Assembly (NCBI GenBank): GCA_903837785.1
Contig: CAILVY010000377.1
Coordinates: 1-63,042 of the forward strand
Length of the DNA: 63,042 nt
Source of the DNA: Candidatus Hydrogenedentota bacterium
Lineage (GTDB): Bacteria; Hydrogenedentota; Hydrogenedentia; Hydrogenedentales; CAILVY01
Direction: 5' to 3'
The notes beneath the pieces are model-generated. The model was not told where the DNA came from and ran no database searches. It saw nothing but the letters and a program-made list of their open reading frames with translations. How positions within the stretch are numbered: the stretch's first letter is position 1; the number at the start of each line of letters is the position of its first letter. Below are positions 9,801 through 17,922 of this stretch, piece after piece. The position numbers and the translations under genes were made by a program.

Positions 9801-10930
9801 TCTGGGCGGTGTGGTGCGGGCCCTGCCGTGCGGAAATGCCTGCCGTCAAGGCCGCATATGAAGCGTACAAGCAGGATCCGCGTCTCGCGATGGTTGGTAT
9901 GAACCTGGACGCGGACGTCGAAAAAGCGAAGCGATATGTAGTCGACAACGGCATTGGGTGGAGCCAATGCTACCTGGGCGACTGGAACAAGTCTCCGCTT
10001 GCCAGGGAATTCGGTGTGGACGCTATCCCGTGTCTCATTCTCTTGGACCCTCAAGGGAGAACGCTGGCCAGGGACATGCGCGGGCCGGGGATCAGAGAGG
10101 TGCTCCAAAAGGTCTTGGGGGTTCCGACGCAACAGGGGGCGCCGGATTCGCCGGATCAGCATCCCGGGGAAGGGCAGGGTGCTGCCGCTCTAGCACGCCC
10201 AATTCAGTCCGGTGCAAAAGCTGAAAGCAGCCAGTGCCCCAAGGTCATTTTGGCGCCCAGTGTCCCGCAAGCGGCCGGTACCGGCAACGTGCCGGCAATT
10301 CTCGACCTGCATCTCGACCGGGATTTTGAATATGTCCCCGAAGGGTTCCCGTTGGGGCTGGGTGCTTACCAGACAGACGCGCCACCCTTGTCCGAACATC
10401 CTGTCGAAGCCCTCACCGCGGAACCCGAACACCATTCTTCAACCGCGCGCTACGGTTTCCTGCGGCTCGGCAACTCGGCAGACAACCAGTTCACTTTCCT
10501 GGTGGATGACCTCGATCAGAAGACCTGGATCGGTTATTTTGACCGAAACAACAATGAGGACCTGACGGATGACGGCCCGGCCGTGATTATCTCCGCCACA
10601 GTCGAATTCGACGTGGCCATCATCCTGGCATCCGGAGAAACGGTACACCGGCCTTACAAGGTCTGGCAGTGGGGCAACACGGACAACGGCGAACCCGGGA
10701 TCCGCTTCTATGCCGTCTGTCATCACCGCGCGCAGGTCAACATCGGAGGCAGTGTCGTGACGGCCATTGCCTTCGAACAGTCCAAGCACGATGTCCTGTA
10801 CCGGGACGACGGCATCTGGCTCGACTTGAACGCTGACAACAAACTTGACGGAACGACCGAACGATTCGCGTCGGGCAGCGTTGTCACGGTAAAGGGCAGG
10901 TCTCTCCAGTTGATCCTCGACTATCCGTAG
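6842..10930 (+). CDS. Giant membrane protein: zinc-ribbon-like N-terminus, seven TM spans, LVIVD propeller, CarboxypepD_reg-like repeats, TlpA thioredoxin, C-terminal Ca-loop domain
   Basis: 1,362 residues from ATG 6842, which has GGAGGAGG at 6831-6838. Order: C7-x2-C10 and C23-x2-C26 (zinc-ribbon-like); about seven hydrophobic spans between residues 75 and 345; LVIVD-type repeats about 357-682 (SLLDVSDPSAPRAVG, LIVDVSNPRAPVRVG, AIVDVSDPRAP); two carboxypeptidase-regulatory-like beta-sandwiches near 745 and 863; a TlpA/AhpC-type thioredoxin with WCGPC at 991-995 and cis-Pro region DAIPCLIL; then a domain with two Asp-rich loops (DRNNNEDLTDD, DLNADNKLD) resembling Ca-binding EF or dockerin loops. 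The thioredoxin part suggests extracytoplasmic disulfide reduction; the rest suggests a scaffold. The substrate is unknown. TlpA proteins are usually about 150-200 residues, so the fusion is very large. Confidence 0.85.
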   Translation: MNQQPRCPDCLAILPLTAPEGLCPECRGKRTSNAEIKTVSLDGPADDSAAPGPVLPESQALLARTLRAKPVSTDLALGLVMLATLAVFLVMLPFPSFYLGLFSLPPAFFFAVPLAQAYLQGIQMARESIRAGTDDSPRRCFRHSLAPRVRVWFVLWLAYFLALEGIGYFVSAGRFDFPNSFFGTATCLLEISLLVSCCLLWAPRFRRTWSLALTSVLIAPVSIVLLWFLNYSLFSLLATLKLYDPGYMGMGLLFVPPLIAATLAFAATPAAWIWVRWKKGDAWFAQRPSSRRGQTPPRSTRVNSADRALAAARDFWMRLPARTRMAYRLLALCALAVCAALAVAWASTNQNGNVTCLDIVSNVFGQPVRCAASGHFAFYTTTARFNVLDISRPGEAPSLLSSVWLAAEDRHELAASNGLVFVAERSGLSLLDVSDPSAPRAVGAVQLPGRMPFAVAAAGTLAFTATWDIHWGSDKQPRSQTDTVEYLVHVVDASTPSAPQHMGSLSSSYEATPGMAFPNTGIDLAASNSLLLCACGQAGLLIVDVSNPRAPVRVGIHRDADRFIRGVDLKGPIAYLASSGNGRKSFLQTLDLRTPSNPALLASLELPGEALDVSVAASHAFVCLGPDGMAIVDVSDPRAPRITDSYRPYAHGHLQINFDKVAVSEPFMFVNNRTGAKPGLEILRYEPLRNSRPARLRGLIDNTARVAATLARPLPETATGAPLRPAASRRPEVDVFGNPLDAFAKKIIEERGIAGTVVMAGRPVAGAKVMLRRISRDIADGAPDCAAVSVDPPDGKELLAETDSEGKFRFSGLDAGHYGVLAYTEAACGVDDMPVRPGSIPGAYPGGTEYYSDRSQVSIELWPTGALSGRVLAPNGTPIPEATVYPVKMQSPSGTAALDPVPAVFLSGKTGSDGRFQIPRLAAGRWQVMVRAADYPLQTSDWLPTGDQSVDIRLSSRPLEPGTMTQRADSPLFSLSDYRGKYVLLDFWAVWCGPCRAEMPAVKAAYEAYKQDPRLAMVGMNLDADVEKAKRYVVDNGIGWSQCYLGDWNKSPLAREFGVDAIPCLILLDPQGRTLARDMRGPGIREVLQKVLGVPTQQGAPDSPDQHPGEGQGAAALARPIQSGAKAESSQCPKVILAPSVPQAAGTGNVPAILDLHLDRDFEYVPEGFPLGLGAYQTDAPPLSEHPVEALTAEPEHHSSTARYGFLRLGNSADNQFTFLVDDLDQKTWIGYFDRNNNEDLTDDGPAVIISATVEFDVAIILASGETVHRPYKVWQWGNTDNGEPGIRFYAVCHHRAQVNIGGSVVTAIAFEQSKHDVLYRDDGIWLDLNADNKLDGTTERFASGSVVTVKGRSLQLILDYP

Positions 10931-11110
10931 GCGCGAGAAAGCTCTGTCCCTCCCGGCGCCCGCCGTGACCGAATCTATGCTCCACCTGCTGCTTGACGCA
11001 CGGGCAGCGCTGAAAAAAGCGAACATGGCCGCCGGCGAGTCTCAGAAGCTCCCGTGGGCCGCTCCTCGCGACGCTCACGGCCGATGGAAGTAAACCGCTG
11101 TCCATTCTAT

Positions 11111-11152
11111 TTGACATTATATAAAGTATGCTTGACATTTAGTAAAGTTTAC
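11111..11152 (+). repeat. Two 21-bp direct repeats in the promoter
   Basis: Positions 11111-11131 and 11132-11152 are adjacent copies sharing TTGACATT, then A-TAAAGT-T and a final C. The second copy contains the -35 hexamer and most of the spacer. A period of 21 bases equals two helical turns, so two protein units could bind on one face of the DNA. The adjacent XRE regulator is the natural candidate. Confidence 0.6.
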
Positions 11153-11160
11153 AATACACT
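11132..11160 (+). promoter_or_regulatory. Near-consensus sigma70 promoter
   Basis: TTGACA at 11132-11137, exactly 17 bases, then TACACT at 11155-11160. It would start transcription near 11167, about 28 bases before the ATG of the small membrane-protein gene. The region is A+T rich compared with its surroundings. Confidence 0.7.
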
Positions 11161-11194
11161 ATGTCGTGTACAACAACCAATGGAGCTTCCGAAA

Positions 11195-11620
11195 ATGCAC
11201 TATCAAGAGAAGATGGCTTGGTGGACGGTGGTCGCGACAGGGGTGACGGTCTTGAGTACAGTGGGCTTCCTGTTCGTTCCCAATCCCGCGATCTATACCC
11301 ACATCGTGTATGCTTTCCTCCTCTGGTTCATTGCGATCGATTCTCTGTCGTGGTACAAACGCACGCGCAAACGGGTGGTCATGGACGAGCGCGACACACA
11401 CATCTTCAGTCAGGGCGAAGCCGCCGCGAGCGGCTTTGTGTTCGCGGTGGTGTTCGTCTTTCTGGTGGGCGTTTTGATGTTCGGGCCGCAGGCCAGCGAT
11501 GCCGTGATCGAATTCCACGTCCCGCGTTGGACCTGGCAACTCCTGATCCTGGCGGCATGGATTGTTCCCGATTTCGTTCGCGCCGTCACCATCATCGGTT
11601 TCTACCGGTCCGGGGAGTGA
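11195..11620 (+). CDS. Small four-span membrane protein, partner of an XRE regulator
   Basis: 141 residues from ATG 11195 (GGAG at 11182-11185). Four hydrophobic segments: near residues 8-27, 31-50, 80-100 and 110-132. Between spans 2 and 3 is VVMDERDTHIFSQGEAAASGF, which resembles the DERD...I...A signature of DUF2178-type membrane proteins that are often encoded next to small HTH regulators. The function of that family is unknown. The gene is followed after 5 bases by the XRE gene, so the two form an operon behind one strong promoter. An upstream in-frame ATG at 11180 lacks a ribosome binding site. Confidence 0.75.
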   Translation: MHYQEKMAWWTVVATGVTVLSTVGFLFVPNPAIYTHIVYAFLLWFIAIDSLSWYKRTRKRVVMDERDTHIFSQGEAAASGFVFAVVFVFLVGVLMFGPQASDAVIEFHVPRWTWQLLILAAWIVPDFVRAVTIIGFYRSGE

Positions 11621-11625
11621 GCAAC

Positions 11626-11853
11626 ATGGCCGCCAACGTCACGAACATCATTCGCAGGCTCCGTTTCGACGCGGGCGAAATGACCCAGCAGGCCCTTGCC
11701 GACCGCGTCAATGTCAGCCGCCAGACGATCGTTGCGCTCGAGGCCGGCAAATACGTGCCGTCGCTGCTGCTCGCATTCCGCATCGCGGAAGTCTTTGGCA
11801 GACGCGTTGATGAAGTCTTCATTCACGAACCGGAAGCGCCAGACCCGGAGTGA
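11626..11853 (+). CDS. XRE-family HTH transcriptional regulator
   Basis: 75 residues: a single helix-turn-helix domain of the lambda Cro/XRE type, with MTQQALADRVNVSRQTI as helices 2-3 and ALEAGKYVPSLLLAFRIAE behind it, ending VFGRRVDEVF as in YozG-like proteins. No effector domain. It starts 5 bases after the stop of the membrane-protein gene and is co-transcribed with it. Small regulators of this group usually repress their own operon, and the 21-bp direct repeats at the promoter are a plausible target (inference). Confidence 0.88.
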   Translation: MAANVTNIIRRLRFDAGEMTQQALADRVNVSRQTIVALEAGKYVPSLLLAFRIAEVFGRRVDEVFIHEPEAPDPE

Positions 11854-11989
11854 CGGCCGGACCCATTTCCCGCCACGATCCTCTTTCGCACGGAAGGCCC
11901 GGCGCTCCGTACGGCTCAATTCGAGCTGCCGGCACGGCGACTCATGCGGGGCGGCCCGTCGTCTCGGGGCGCGAGCTGCGAATCATGGG

Positions 11990-14900
11990 CTACTCGGCCG
12001 TCACGCGAACGCCGTCGAGGTGAATCAGGTCATCCTTGGCGCGTTCCGAATGCTCCCCGAGCACCTTGATGCTGAGCGTATGTTTACCCGGGAGCAGGTC
12101 TTTCTGGAATATGCAGTACCCCCAGATGTCGTCGGCGGAATACGTGTCCACGATTTCGGGCGGCGTGTTGTCGATGCAGACTGCGGCCTTGCCGCAGTCG
12201 GGCCCCAGTTTGGCAAAGAGCAGAAGCCGCTTGCCTTCAACGACGAGTTCTGCGGCCGCGCCCTTCTCTTTCGCCGCGGCCAGGGTTCCCCCGTGCGCGG
12301 GCTGGAGATTGGACCTCCATTCCCAGTTCCCGGTGAAGGTGATTCCTCCGCCCGGGGCGTCATCGACGACCTGCGCCCGCCGGGCGGCGGGGCCGTCCGC
12401 GATCGTGCTGGCGGAGGCATTCCCGGCGCCGTCGATGCTCCGGATCCCGTATTGCGCGGCCAGGTCCGCGCCGGACGAATGATCGAAGTAGAACGTTCCC
12501 TTGGCCGTCTTGTCGATGACGGCGCCGTCCCGGAGGACTTCGTAGCACGCCATCCAGTTGTTGTCGGTTCCGGGTTCCCAGACAATTTCGACGCCGGGAC
12601 ATCCCATGTTTTCCGCGATGCGTTTCGTGACCTTGGCCGGCGGGGTGGGCGGTTCCGTGTCCAGCTTGCTTCCGGGATGCAGCGGGAGATTGAGATAGAT
12701 CAACTCGCCCGGGAACACTTTGCCGAGGCGGATGCCGCTGGACATCAGGTCCGCGCCGCTGCGCGATTCGCTTGCCTCCGATTCGTGAAAGGACACGAAG
12801 TACTGGCCGCCGGGAAGCAGGCCTTTCGGCTTGATCGTGACGGGGCCGGGCGCAGGCTGCTTGGGGATGATGATGCCGCGCTCACCATCGCGGCTCAGGC
12901 GTTGGAGGTACATCGTCGGGTCGTCGCCCTCGATGCCGGGGCGATAGACGCGCACCCACCGGCCCACGACCCCCTGGGATTGGAGATAGTGATAGAGGCC
13001 GATCAACTCGCGGATGCCTTCGAGCTTGGCGGGATCCCACGTGTCGCCCGTCATGTCGAAGTTGATGCAGAGCAGTCCGCGCCACGTGGCCTTGTCGTAC
13101 TTGTCCGGATTCCACACGTCCGGAATGTCGCTGGTCTTGTCGGGCGGGAAGAGCAGCGAGGCATAGTAGTTTCTCAGGATGCCGACCGCGCCGTCGCTGA
13201 ACGAGAAGGTTGATGCGTAGCGGACGTAATCGTAACCGCCATAGTTTCCGCCGCCGTTGACGGCCTGGAAGGCGCACCCGGGATGTTTGTCCAGGAACCC
13301 GCGGATGACCTGGCGCAAACCTCCGTCCTGCCCGAGCATGGCCGTGTCCATGCCGTCGCGCTGCGCGGTGAAGAAGCTGTCGTTGCGCCACTCGAAATCG
13401 CCCCAGCGCTCGACAAAAGCATCGAGCTGTCCGTTCATGAATGCGACGACCTCGGGCCGCGACATGTCCAATGTGTTGCCGAGGAGCCACTCGGGATGTT
13501 CCTTGGCGACCCTGGATTCAAGATCGACGGTGTACAGGAACGCGTAAATGAGCTGGCCCATGCCGTGCTTGCGCAGATACGCGATGGTTGTCCGGAAATC
13601 CGGGCCGTTCCAGTCCCCGGCCCGGTCCCACCACCCCCAATCGCGGTGATAGACGTCCGCGCCCGTGTATCGCATGAGGTCGGCGACCCGGAAGACTTTT
13701 CGGAAGGCGCTGTCGAGGTCCGGATGGCCACCGGTCCACGCGACCCCCGGCTGCCCCCAGCCGGTGCCCTTCATCCAATAACCGAGCATGCGGATCGCGG
13801 GGAACCACCCCTCGCGCGTGTAATCCCACAAGTACCGGTACTGCCAGTCGAGGCACTCGTTCCCGGCATTATCGAGATCATCGCGAAACACGCCCACGAA
13901 CGATTTCGGCGTGGAGACGGACTGGCCCGGCGCCAAGGTGCATTCGCAACCGGCAACGTCCAGTTCGGCCGAAACCGCGCCGGGCGCATCGAGGGCAAAG
14001 GAAGAGGTCCAATGGCCGAAGTAGTCCCATCCAATGAAAACGCCCTGGCGGGTGTCGCGGTTAAAGAGGGCGTACCACGGGGCGTAGCTGGAGGTGGCGG
14101 GGCGGAATCCGTAGCCGCCCAGCGCCTGGCCGTTTCCCGTGTTGCAGACTGAGCCGGTGATCCGGACTCTGCCCGGCTTGGGCGCCGTCCAGACGCGCGC
14201 GGCATCCTGCCCGACGTCGGGATGCTGGTTGTTGGGCCCGACAAAGGGCGTGCCCGTGGCATTGTCCTTTTCCTTACGCCATTGCTTCATCAGCGGGTAG
14301 TACACGAGGTCAACCGGATTCCCTTGCTCGATGTACTGATAGCGCCAGCCATTCCTGCCCTGTTCGCCGCTGAACTCCTTTCCGGCCTGATGGGATTCGC
14401 CGTCGTCATATGAGATGACGGGATCGAAAGCCGTGGTGTCATATCCGATCTCCGCGTTCATGTTGACGAGGAACGTCAGGCGGTCCCCCGCGGCAACCTC
14501 GAGCGACACATCGAAGGGTTCGACTATCGTTGCATTGGCCACGTACTTCCATCCGTCTGCGGGCCAGACCTGCTTGCCGTTGTGCAGGATCCTGGCATTG
14601 ACCCCTTCACCGGGAAACGACGTCTTCGCCGTGTCGAGCGGGAAGGGTTCATACGAGTCAAAGCGGCGCGATTCTCCCGGACTGAGCTTCTCCGTTCTGA
14701 GATTCCATGATCCCGGTTGATTCTCACCGCCGGTCATCCAGTGAAAATCGAGTGCGCCGGGATCACCCGCGCGCACCCGCATGGCCAGAAACCCGGGATT
14801 GATCAGGCGGACCGGTTTCGCGCCGGCGTTCCTGAACACCACCCATTCCCGGAGGATGCTCGATTGGGGATAAATCACGTAGTGCTTTGTAGCCTCGATC

Positions 14901-15295
14901 CCGTCCCGGGTCACGCACAGCGCCAGTTCCAGTTCGCCTTGCGGCCCCTTCGATTGTTCGGCGCGCACGAGCTTCCAGCCCCCGCTCGCGCCGGTGATGC
15001 GGTTCTCCGGGTTGTCGAGCGCAAAGGCCAGTTCGGCGCCTTCCGCCAGGAGTGTTTGACCGGACGCCTTGTCCCGGAGGCCTTTCAGGAGCAGCTTGCC
15101 GTCCTCCAGCGCCACGACGCGCTCTGCAGCCGCCGTGCCAAGGGTCCACGTGGTCCCGTCGCACGTGATGTAGGCGTCCGGCGCGTCTTCCGCGGCAAAT
15201 CCGCCCAACGCGGTCAGCAACAGTGCGAGGCAGAGTGAACTCACGCGCCATACCCGGGGCGCTGAGAATGAAGGGTCTGAGAATCTGCTTGTCAT
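11990..15295 (-). CDS. Exported alpha-galactosidase-like (GH36-type) glycoside hydrolase with FN3-like module
   Basis: 1,101 residues with a Sec signal (cleavage near GGFAAEDAP). Residues about 60-430 form a beta-sandwich of the kind that precedes GH36 barrels. The barrel follows, with YHRDWGWWDRAGDW, the strand end FEWRNDSFF (a possible Asp nucleophile, as in KWD of GH36) and NGGGNYGGYDYVRYAS, the counterpart of the GH36 SGGGGRFD acid/base region. From about residue 880 an FN3-like module begins (DTEPPTPPAKVTK), and a final beta-rich domain may bind carbohydrate. It likely removes alpha-galactosyl or related residues outside the cytoplasm; exact specificity is inferred. It is divergent from the gene at 15465. 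Confidence 0.78.
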   Translation of the reverse strand: MTSRFSDPSFSAPRVWRVSSLCLALLLTALGGFAAEDAPDAYITCDGTTWTLGTAAAERVVALEDGKLLLKGLRDKASGQTLLAEGAELAFALDNPENRITGASGGWKLVRAEQSKGPQGELELALCVTRDGIEATKHYVIYPQSSILREWVVFRNAGAKPVRLINPGFLAMRVRAGDPGALDFHWMTGGENQPGSWNLRTEKLSPGESRRFDSYEPFPLDTAKTSFPGEGVNARILHNGKQVWPADGWKYVANATIVEPFDVSLEVAAGDRLTFLVNMNAEIGYDTTAFDPVISYDDGESHQAGKEFSGEQGRNGWRYQYIEQGNPVDLVYYPLMKQWRKEKDNATGTPFVGPNNQHPDVGQDAARVWTAPKPGRVRITGSVCNTGNGQALGGYGFRPATSSYAPWYALFNRDTRQGVFIGWDYFGHWTSSFALDAPGAVSAELDVAGCECTLAPGQSVSTPKSFVGVFRDDLDNAGNECLDWQYRYLWDYTREGWFPAIRMLGYWMKGTGWGQPGVAWTGGHPDLDSAFRKVFRVADLMRYTGADVYHRDWGWWDRAGDWNGPDFRTTIAYLRKHGMGQLIYAFLYTVDLESRVAKEHPEWLLGNTLDMSRPEVVAFMNGQLDAFVERWGDFEWRNDSFFTAQRDGMDTAMLGQDGGLRQVIRGFLDKHPGCAFQAVNGGGNYGGYDYVRYASTFSFSDGAVGILRNYYASLLFPPDKTSDIPDVWNPDKYDKATWRGLLCINFDMTGDTWDPAKLEGIRELIGLYHYLQSQGVVGRWVRVYRPGIEGDDPTMYLQRLSRDGERGIIIPKQPAPGPVTIKPKGLLPGGQYFVSFHESEASESRSGADLMSSGIRLGKVFPGELIYLNLPLHPGSKLDTEPPTPPAKVTKRIAENMGCPGVEIVWEPGTDNNWMACYEVLRDGAVIDKTAKGTFYFDHSSGADLAAQYGIRSIDGAGNASASTIADGPAARRAQVVDDAPGGGITFTGNWEWRSNLQPAHGGTLAAAKEKGAAAELVVEGKRLLLFAKLGPDCGKAAVCIDNTPPEIVDTYSADDIWGYCIFQKDLLPGKHTLSIKVLGEHSERAKDDLIHLDGVRVTAE

Positions 15296-15464
15296 ATTCC
15301 TGTTCCTTCCGCAATCCTGCGCGGCGCACTGTGCAGGCCGCCCGGGCCGTGCGACATTCGCACTGGCACGTCCCGCACGATATCATAGTGTCCTCGGAGA
15401 ACGCCTGCTTTCTTCCGCGCGAAAACCGCGTCCGGAAGAATGGGGCTTGAGGAGTGCGGAGCGT

Positions 15465-16574
15465 ATGTGTAGGACATTTTCACTGCTGGTTCTGAGCGTG
15501 ATGCTGATGGCGCCTTGCTTGGACGCGGGCGCGGGACGTCGCACGGAAGTGCATCTCTTTGGCGGCGATATCAGCGATGGCGCGCCCCTGGCCTCGTCGT
15601 ACCGCACGATTGGCATCACAGACGTCTGGCTGTATCCCATCAAGGGCGCTTTTCCCCAGGATCAGGCGCCTGAGAGCCAGCAGCGCATTGATGCGCTGAA
15701 GCAAGCCGGCACGCTGGACGCCTACAAGAAGGAATCCATCCGGTACTGGTGCTTCGAACGGCCTGTGCCCGATTTCGCTTATGAAACGGAAAAGCGCGCA
15801 GACAAGCCCGGCCTCCACCTGTGGGACAGCAGCCCGGAAACCGACGCATTCTGGAAGGGCGTGTGCGAGCGGGCCGCCGCGGTCTATTCCGAGGTCCGCG
15901 CGGCCGGGTTTGCCGGGCTCGTTTACGACGGCGAGGCCTACTACAGCTTCAAGGGCGACGAATCCGGCAAGGAGAAGCCCTGGGTGTGGGGCGGACACGC
16001 CGAGCAGCATGGTGCGGAGGGCAATTACTTCAAGCGCGGGCTGCAGTTGGGCAAGGCTATCCAGGGCGTGTGGCCGGGCGCTAAAGTCATTCTGGTTTAC
16101 GCTTTCGGGTATCCCGGGGAACGCTGGTGGTATCAGGGGTTCAAGGAGGCGGGTCTCGACGTGTATCTCGGCCTCGAGCACACCTACGGCGCGGGCCCGG
16201 CGAGACCCGGTGGCGAGTGGTATCAGTCCTGGTGGCAGGGAAGAAAAACCAAGGCAACCTGCGACTGGAAACGGACCCTCTTCCCCTTTATTGCCGACAA
16301 CCAGCACATGATTGCCGGATTGTTTCCGCTGGATTTCGGCGTGAACGCGGCGAACTATCGCGCACAGCACTTCCGCGAGCAGATGGACAGCGCCGCCAAC
16401 GACGATCCCGGCGGCCCCATCGCCGTGTGGCTCTGGCCGCCGTTCACGCCCGAAGGCGTGTCGAAGATCAAGTGCCTCGAAGGCGACAGCACGGACGATT
16501 ACCTCAAGGTCCTTCGCGACTACAGTTGCGGCCTGCCCGGCAATGGCGAAGCGCCGCCCAATCCGCGTCAATAG
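15465..16574 (+). CDS. Exported protein of unknown function, TIM-barrel glycosidase-like
   Basis: 369 residues from ATG 15465; a TTG at 15447 is in frame but less likely. A Sec signal peptide ends near residue 20. I do not recognise the family. Alternating strand/helix pattern with aromatic-rich stretches (YWCFERPVPDF, GLVYDGEAYYSF, LGLEHTYGAG, VWLWPPF) and conserved-looking acidic residues at strand ends (YDGEAYY, LEHTY) is typical of (beta/alpha)8 glycoside hydrolases. It lies between the GH36-like and GH29-like genes, so a role in glycan breakdown is likely by context only. It is in the same direction as the next two genes. Confidence 0.7.
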   Translation: MCRTFSLLVLSVMLMAPCLDAGAGRRTEVHLFGGDISDGAPLASSYRTIGITDVWLYPIKGAFPQDQAPESQQRIDALKQAGTLDAYKKESIRYWCFERPVPDFAYETEKRADKPGLHLWDSSPETDAFWKGVCERAAAVYSEVRAAGFAGLVYDGEAYYSFKGDESGKEKPWVWGGHAEQHGAEGNYFKRGLQLGKAIQGVWPGAKVILVYAFGYPGERWWYQGFKEAGLDVYLGLEHTYGAGPARPGGEWYQSWWQGRKTKATCDWKRTLFPFIADNQHMIAGLFPLDFGVNAANYRAQHFREQMDSAANDDPGGPIAVWLWPPFTPEGVSKIKCLEGDSTDDYLKVLRDYSCGLPGNGEAPPNPRQ

Positions 16575-16631
16575 GAGCCCAAGGCGGCGTCCGGAAATGA
16601 CGCGGCGTGCATTGAAACGCGCATTCGCGGG

Positions 16632-16646
16632 CTGTCATAGTGACAG
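16632..16646. repeat. Short perfect palindrome before the GH29-like gene
   Basis: CTGTCA (16632-16637), centre TAG, TGACAG (16641-16646), about 78 bases upstream of the ATG at 16724. It is a possible operator half-site pair, unsupported by other copies. Confidence 0.25.
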
Positions 16647-16723
16647 TGGAAGGCGGAGTGCGCCTGCACGAGCGCTGCAGGCCGCCGCGGATACGATCCG
16701 GGAATCAGCGGAAAGGGCTGCAA

Positions 16724-17836
16724 ATGAACAGAGGCACACGACAGTTCCGGTGGTTGTGGAACGGGGCAACACTGTTTCTGTGTGTGGCCGCTGCAAGCTC
16801 GGCGCCCGTCTGGGGGACGGAACCGGCGCACCGGGCGGAATGGATGGCCTCGGGAAGCTACGGGGTTATGACGCACTACCTGATTTCGCCGCAGGGCGCC
16901 ACGCCGGAAGAGAAAACGGCGGCCTTCAACAGGACGGTTGATGCATTCGATGTGGAATTCTTCCTGAAGCAGTTTGCGGATAGCCGCGCGGACTGGCTGA
17001 TCTTCACGATAGGCCAGAATACGGGTTACTACAGCAGCCCGAACGCGTATCTTGACCGTGTTCTTCCCGGGCACACATCAAGGCGGGATTTGATTCAGGA
17101 ACTCGCACAGCGAGTCCACAAACTGGGCAAGCGTTTCATTGCGTATCTCCCCGCGGAGGTGGCGGGGCAGGCGGAGGAGGTCAAAGCGGCCTTCGGCTGG
17201 GACACTCCGGATCACCGCGAGTTCCTCCGGCGTTATCTGGAGTTCGTGCGCGAGTATTCGAAGTCGCTTGGCCGGGTCTGTGACGGCTGGTGGTTTGACG
17301 GGTGTTACGACCCGATACACAAGGGCCGCTGGAACTGGCAGGACTGGTGCGACGCCGCCCGCGCCGGGAATCCGGACGCCGCCATTGCCTTCAATGACGG
17401 ATCCTTCTGCATCGGGCGGGAGAAACCGGTTTCGCCGCTGCAGGATTATCACGCGGGCGAAGTTCACATGCTTGAAGACGGGAAGATCCGTTTCGATTTC
17501 ATGAGCCCGGCGAAGGATGTCTATAAGAATGAGCAGGGATTCCTGCGCGTACGCGGAAAAGAGCCGGTGTTCTACCTGCCCACTTCGCAGTATGTGGAGG
17601 GCGTCCAGTGGCACGCCCTGGTTCCCATCGATTCATCCTTCATGGCACCCGTGATTCCGGATCAGCACTATGAGGACGGCGACCTTCTGCGCTTCCTGAC
17701 TGCGTGCAAAAATGTTCGCGGAGGCGTGACACTTAACGTGCCCATCGATACCGCACTGGGGCATATCCCGTCCGCGACCGCCGCCCAACTTGCACGGCTG
17801 GGCGAAGCGCTCGGCAACAGCAAGAAGCAGCCATAA
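16724..17836 (+). CDS. Exported alpha-L-fucosidase-like (GH29-type) protein
   Basis: 370 residues from ATG 16724 (GGAAAGG about 10 bases upstream). A Sec signal ends near WGTEP. Features of the GH29 barrel: an early SYGVMTHY motif (family: the W-F-x-H region), DWLIFTIGQNTGYYSSPN, and CDGWWFDGCYD, where the Asp is in the place of the GH29 nucleophile. The C-terminal beta-sandwich of full GH29 enzymes is not evident, so this is a shorter member. Expected role: hydrolysis of fucosyl or similar residues from exported substrates. The next gene encodes a fucose-isomerase-like protein, which supports a deoxy-sugar theme. Confidence 0.7.
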   Translation: MNRGTRQFRWLWNGATLFLCVAAASSAPVWGTEPAHRAEWMASGSYGVMTHYLISPQGATPEEKTAAFNRTVDAFDVEFFLKQFADSRADWLIFTIGQNTGYYSSPNAYLDRVLPGHTSRRDLIQELAQRVHKLGKRFIAYLPAEVAGQAEEVKAAFGWDTPDHREFLRRYLEFVREYSKSLGRVCDGWWFDGCYDPIHKGRWNWQDWCDAARAGNPDAAIAFNDGSFCIGREKPVSPLQDYHAGEVHMLEDGKIRFDFMSPAKDVYKNEQGFLRVRGKEPVFYLPTSQYVEGVQWHALVPIDSSFMAPVIPDQHYEDGDLLRFLTACKNVRGGVTLNVPIDTALGHIPSATAAQLARLGEALGNSKKQP

Positions 17837-17922
17837 CTGCGCAGCCGCAAGGCAGGCGCTTGTTTCTCTGCACGGACAAAGGTTCAATTCCCGTTGCGAC
17901 GGGACAGGAGAAAGGGCTTGCG

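Noticed and set aside
11696..13213. Long + strand open frame of about 505 codons
   Set aside because: It overlaps the XRE gene and is antisense to the GH36-like gene; no domain recognised.
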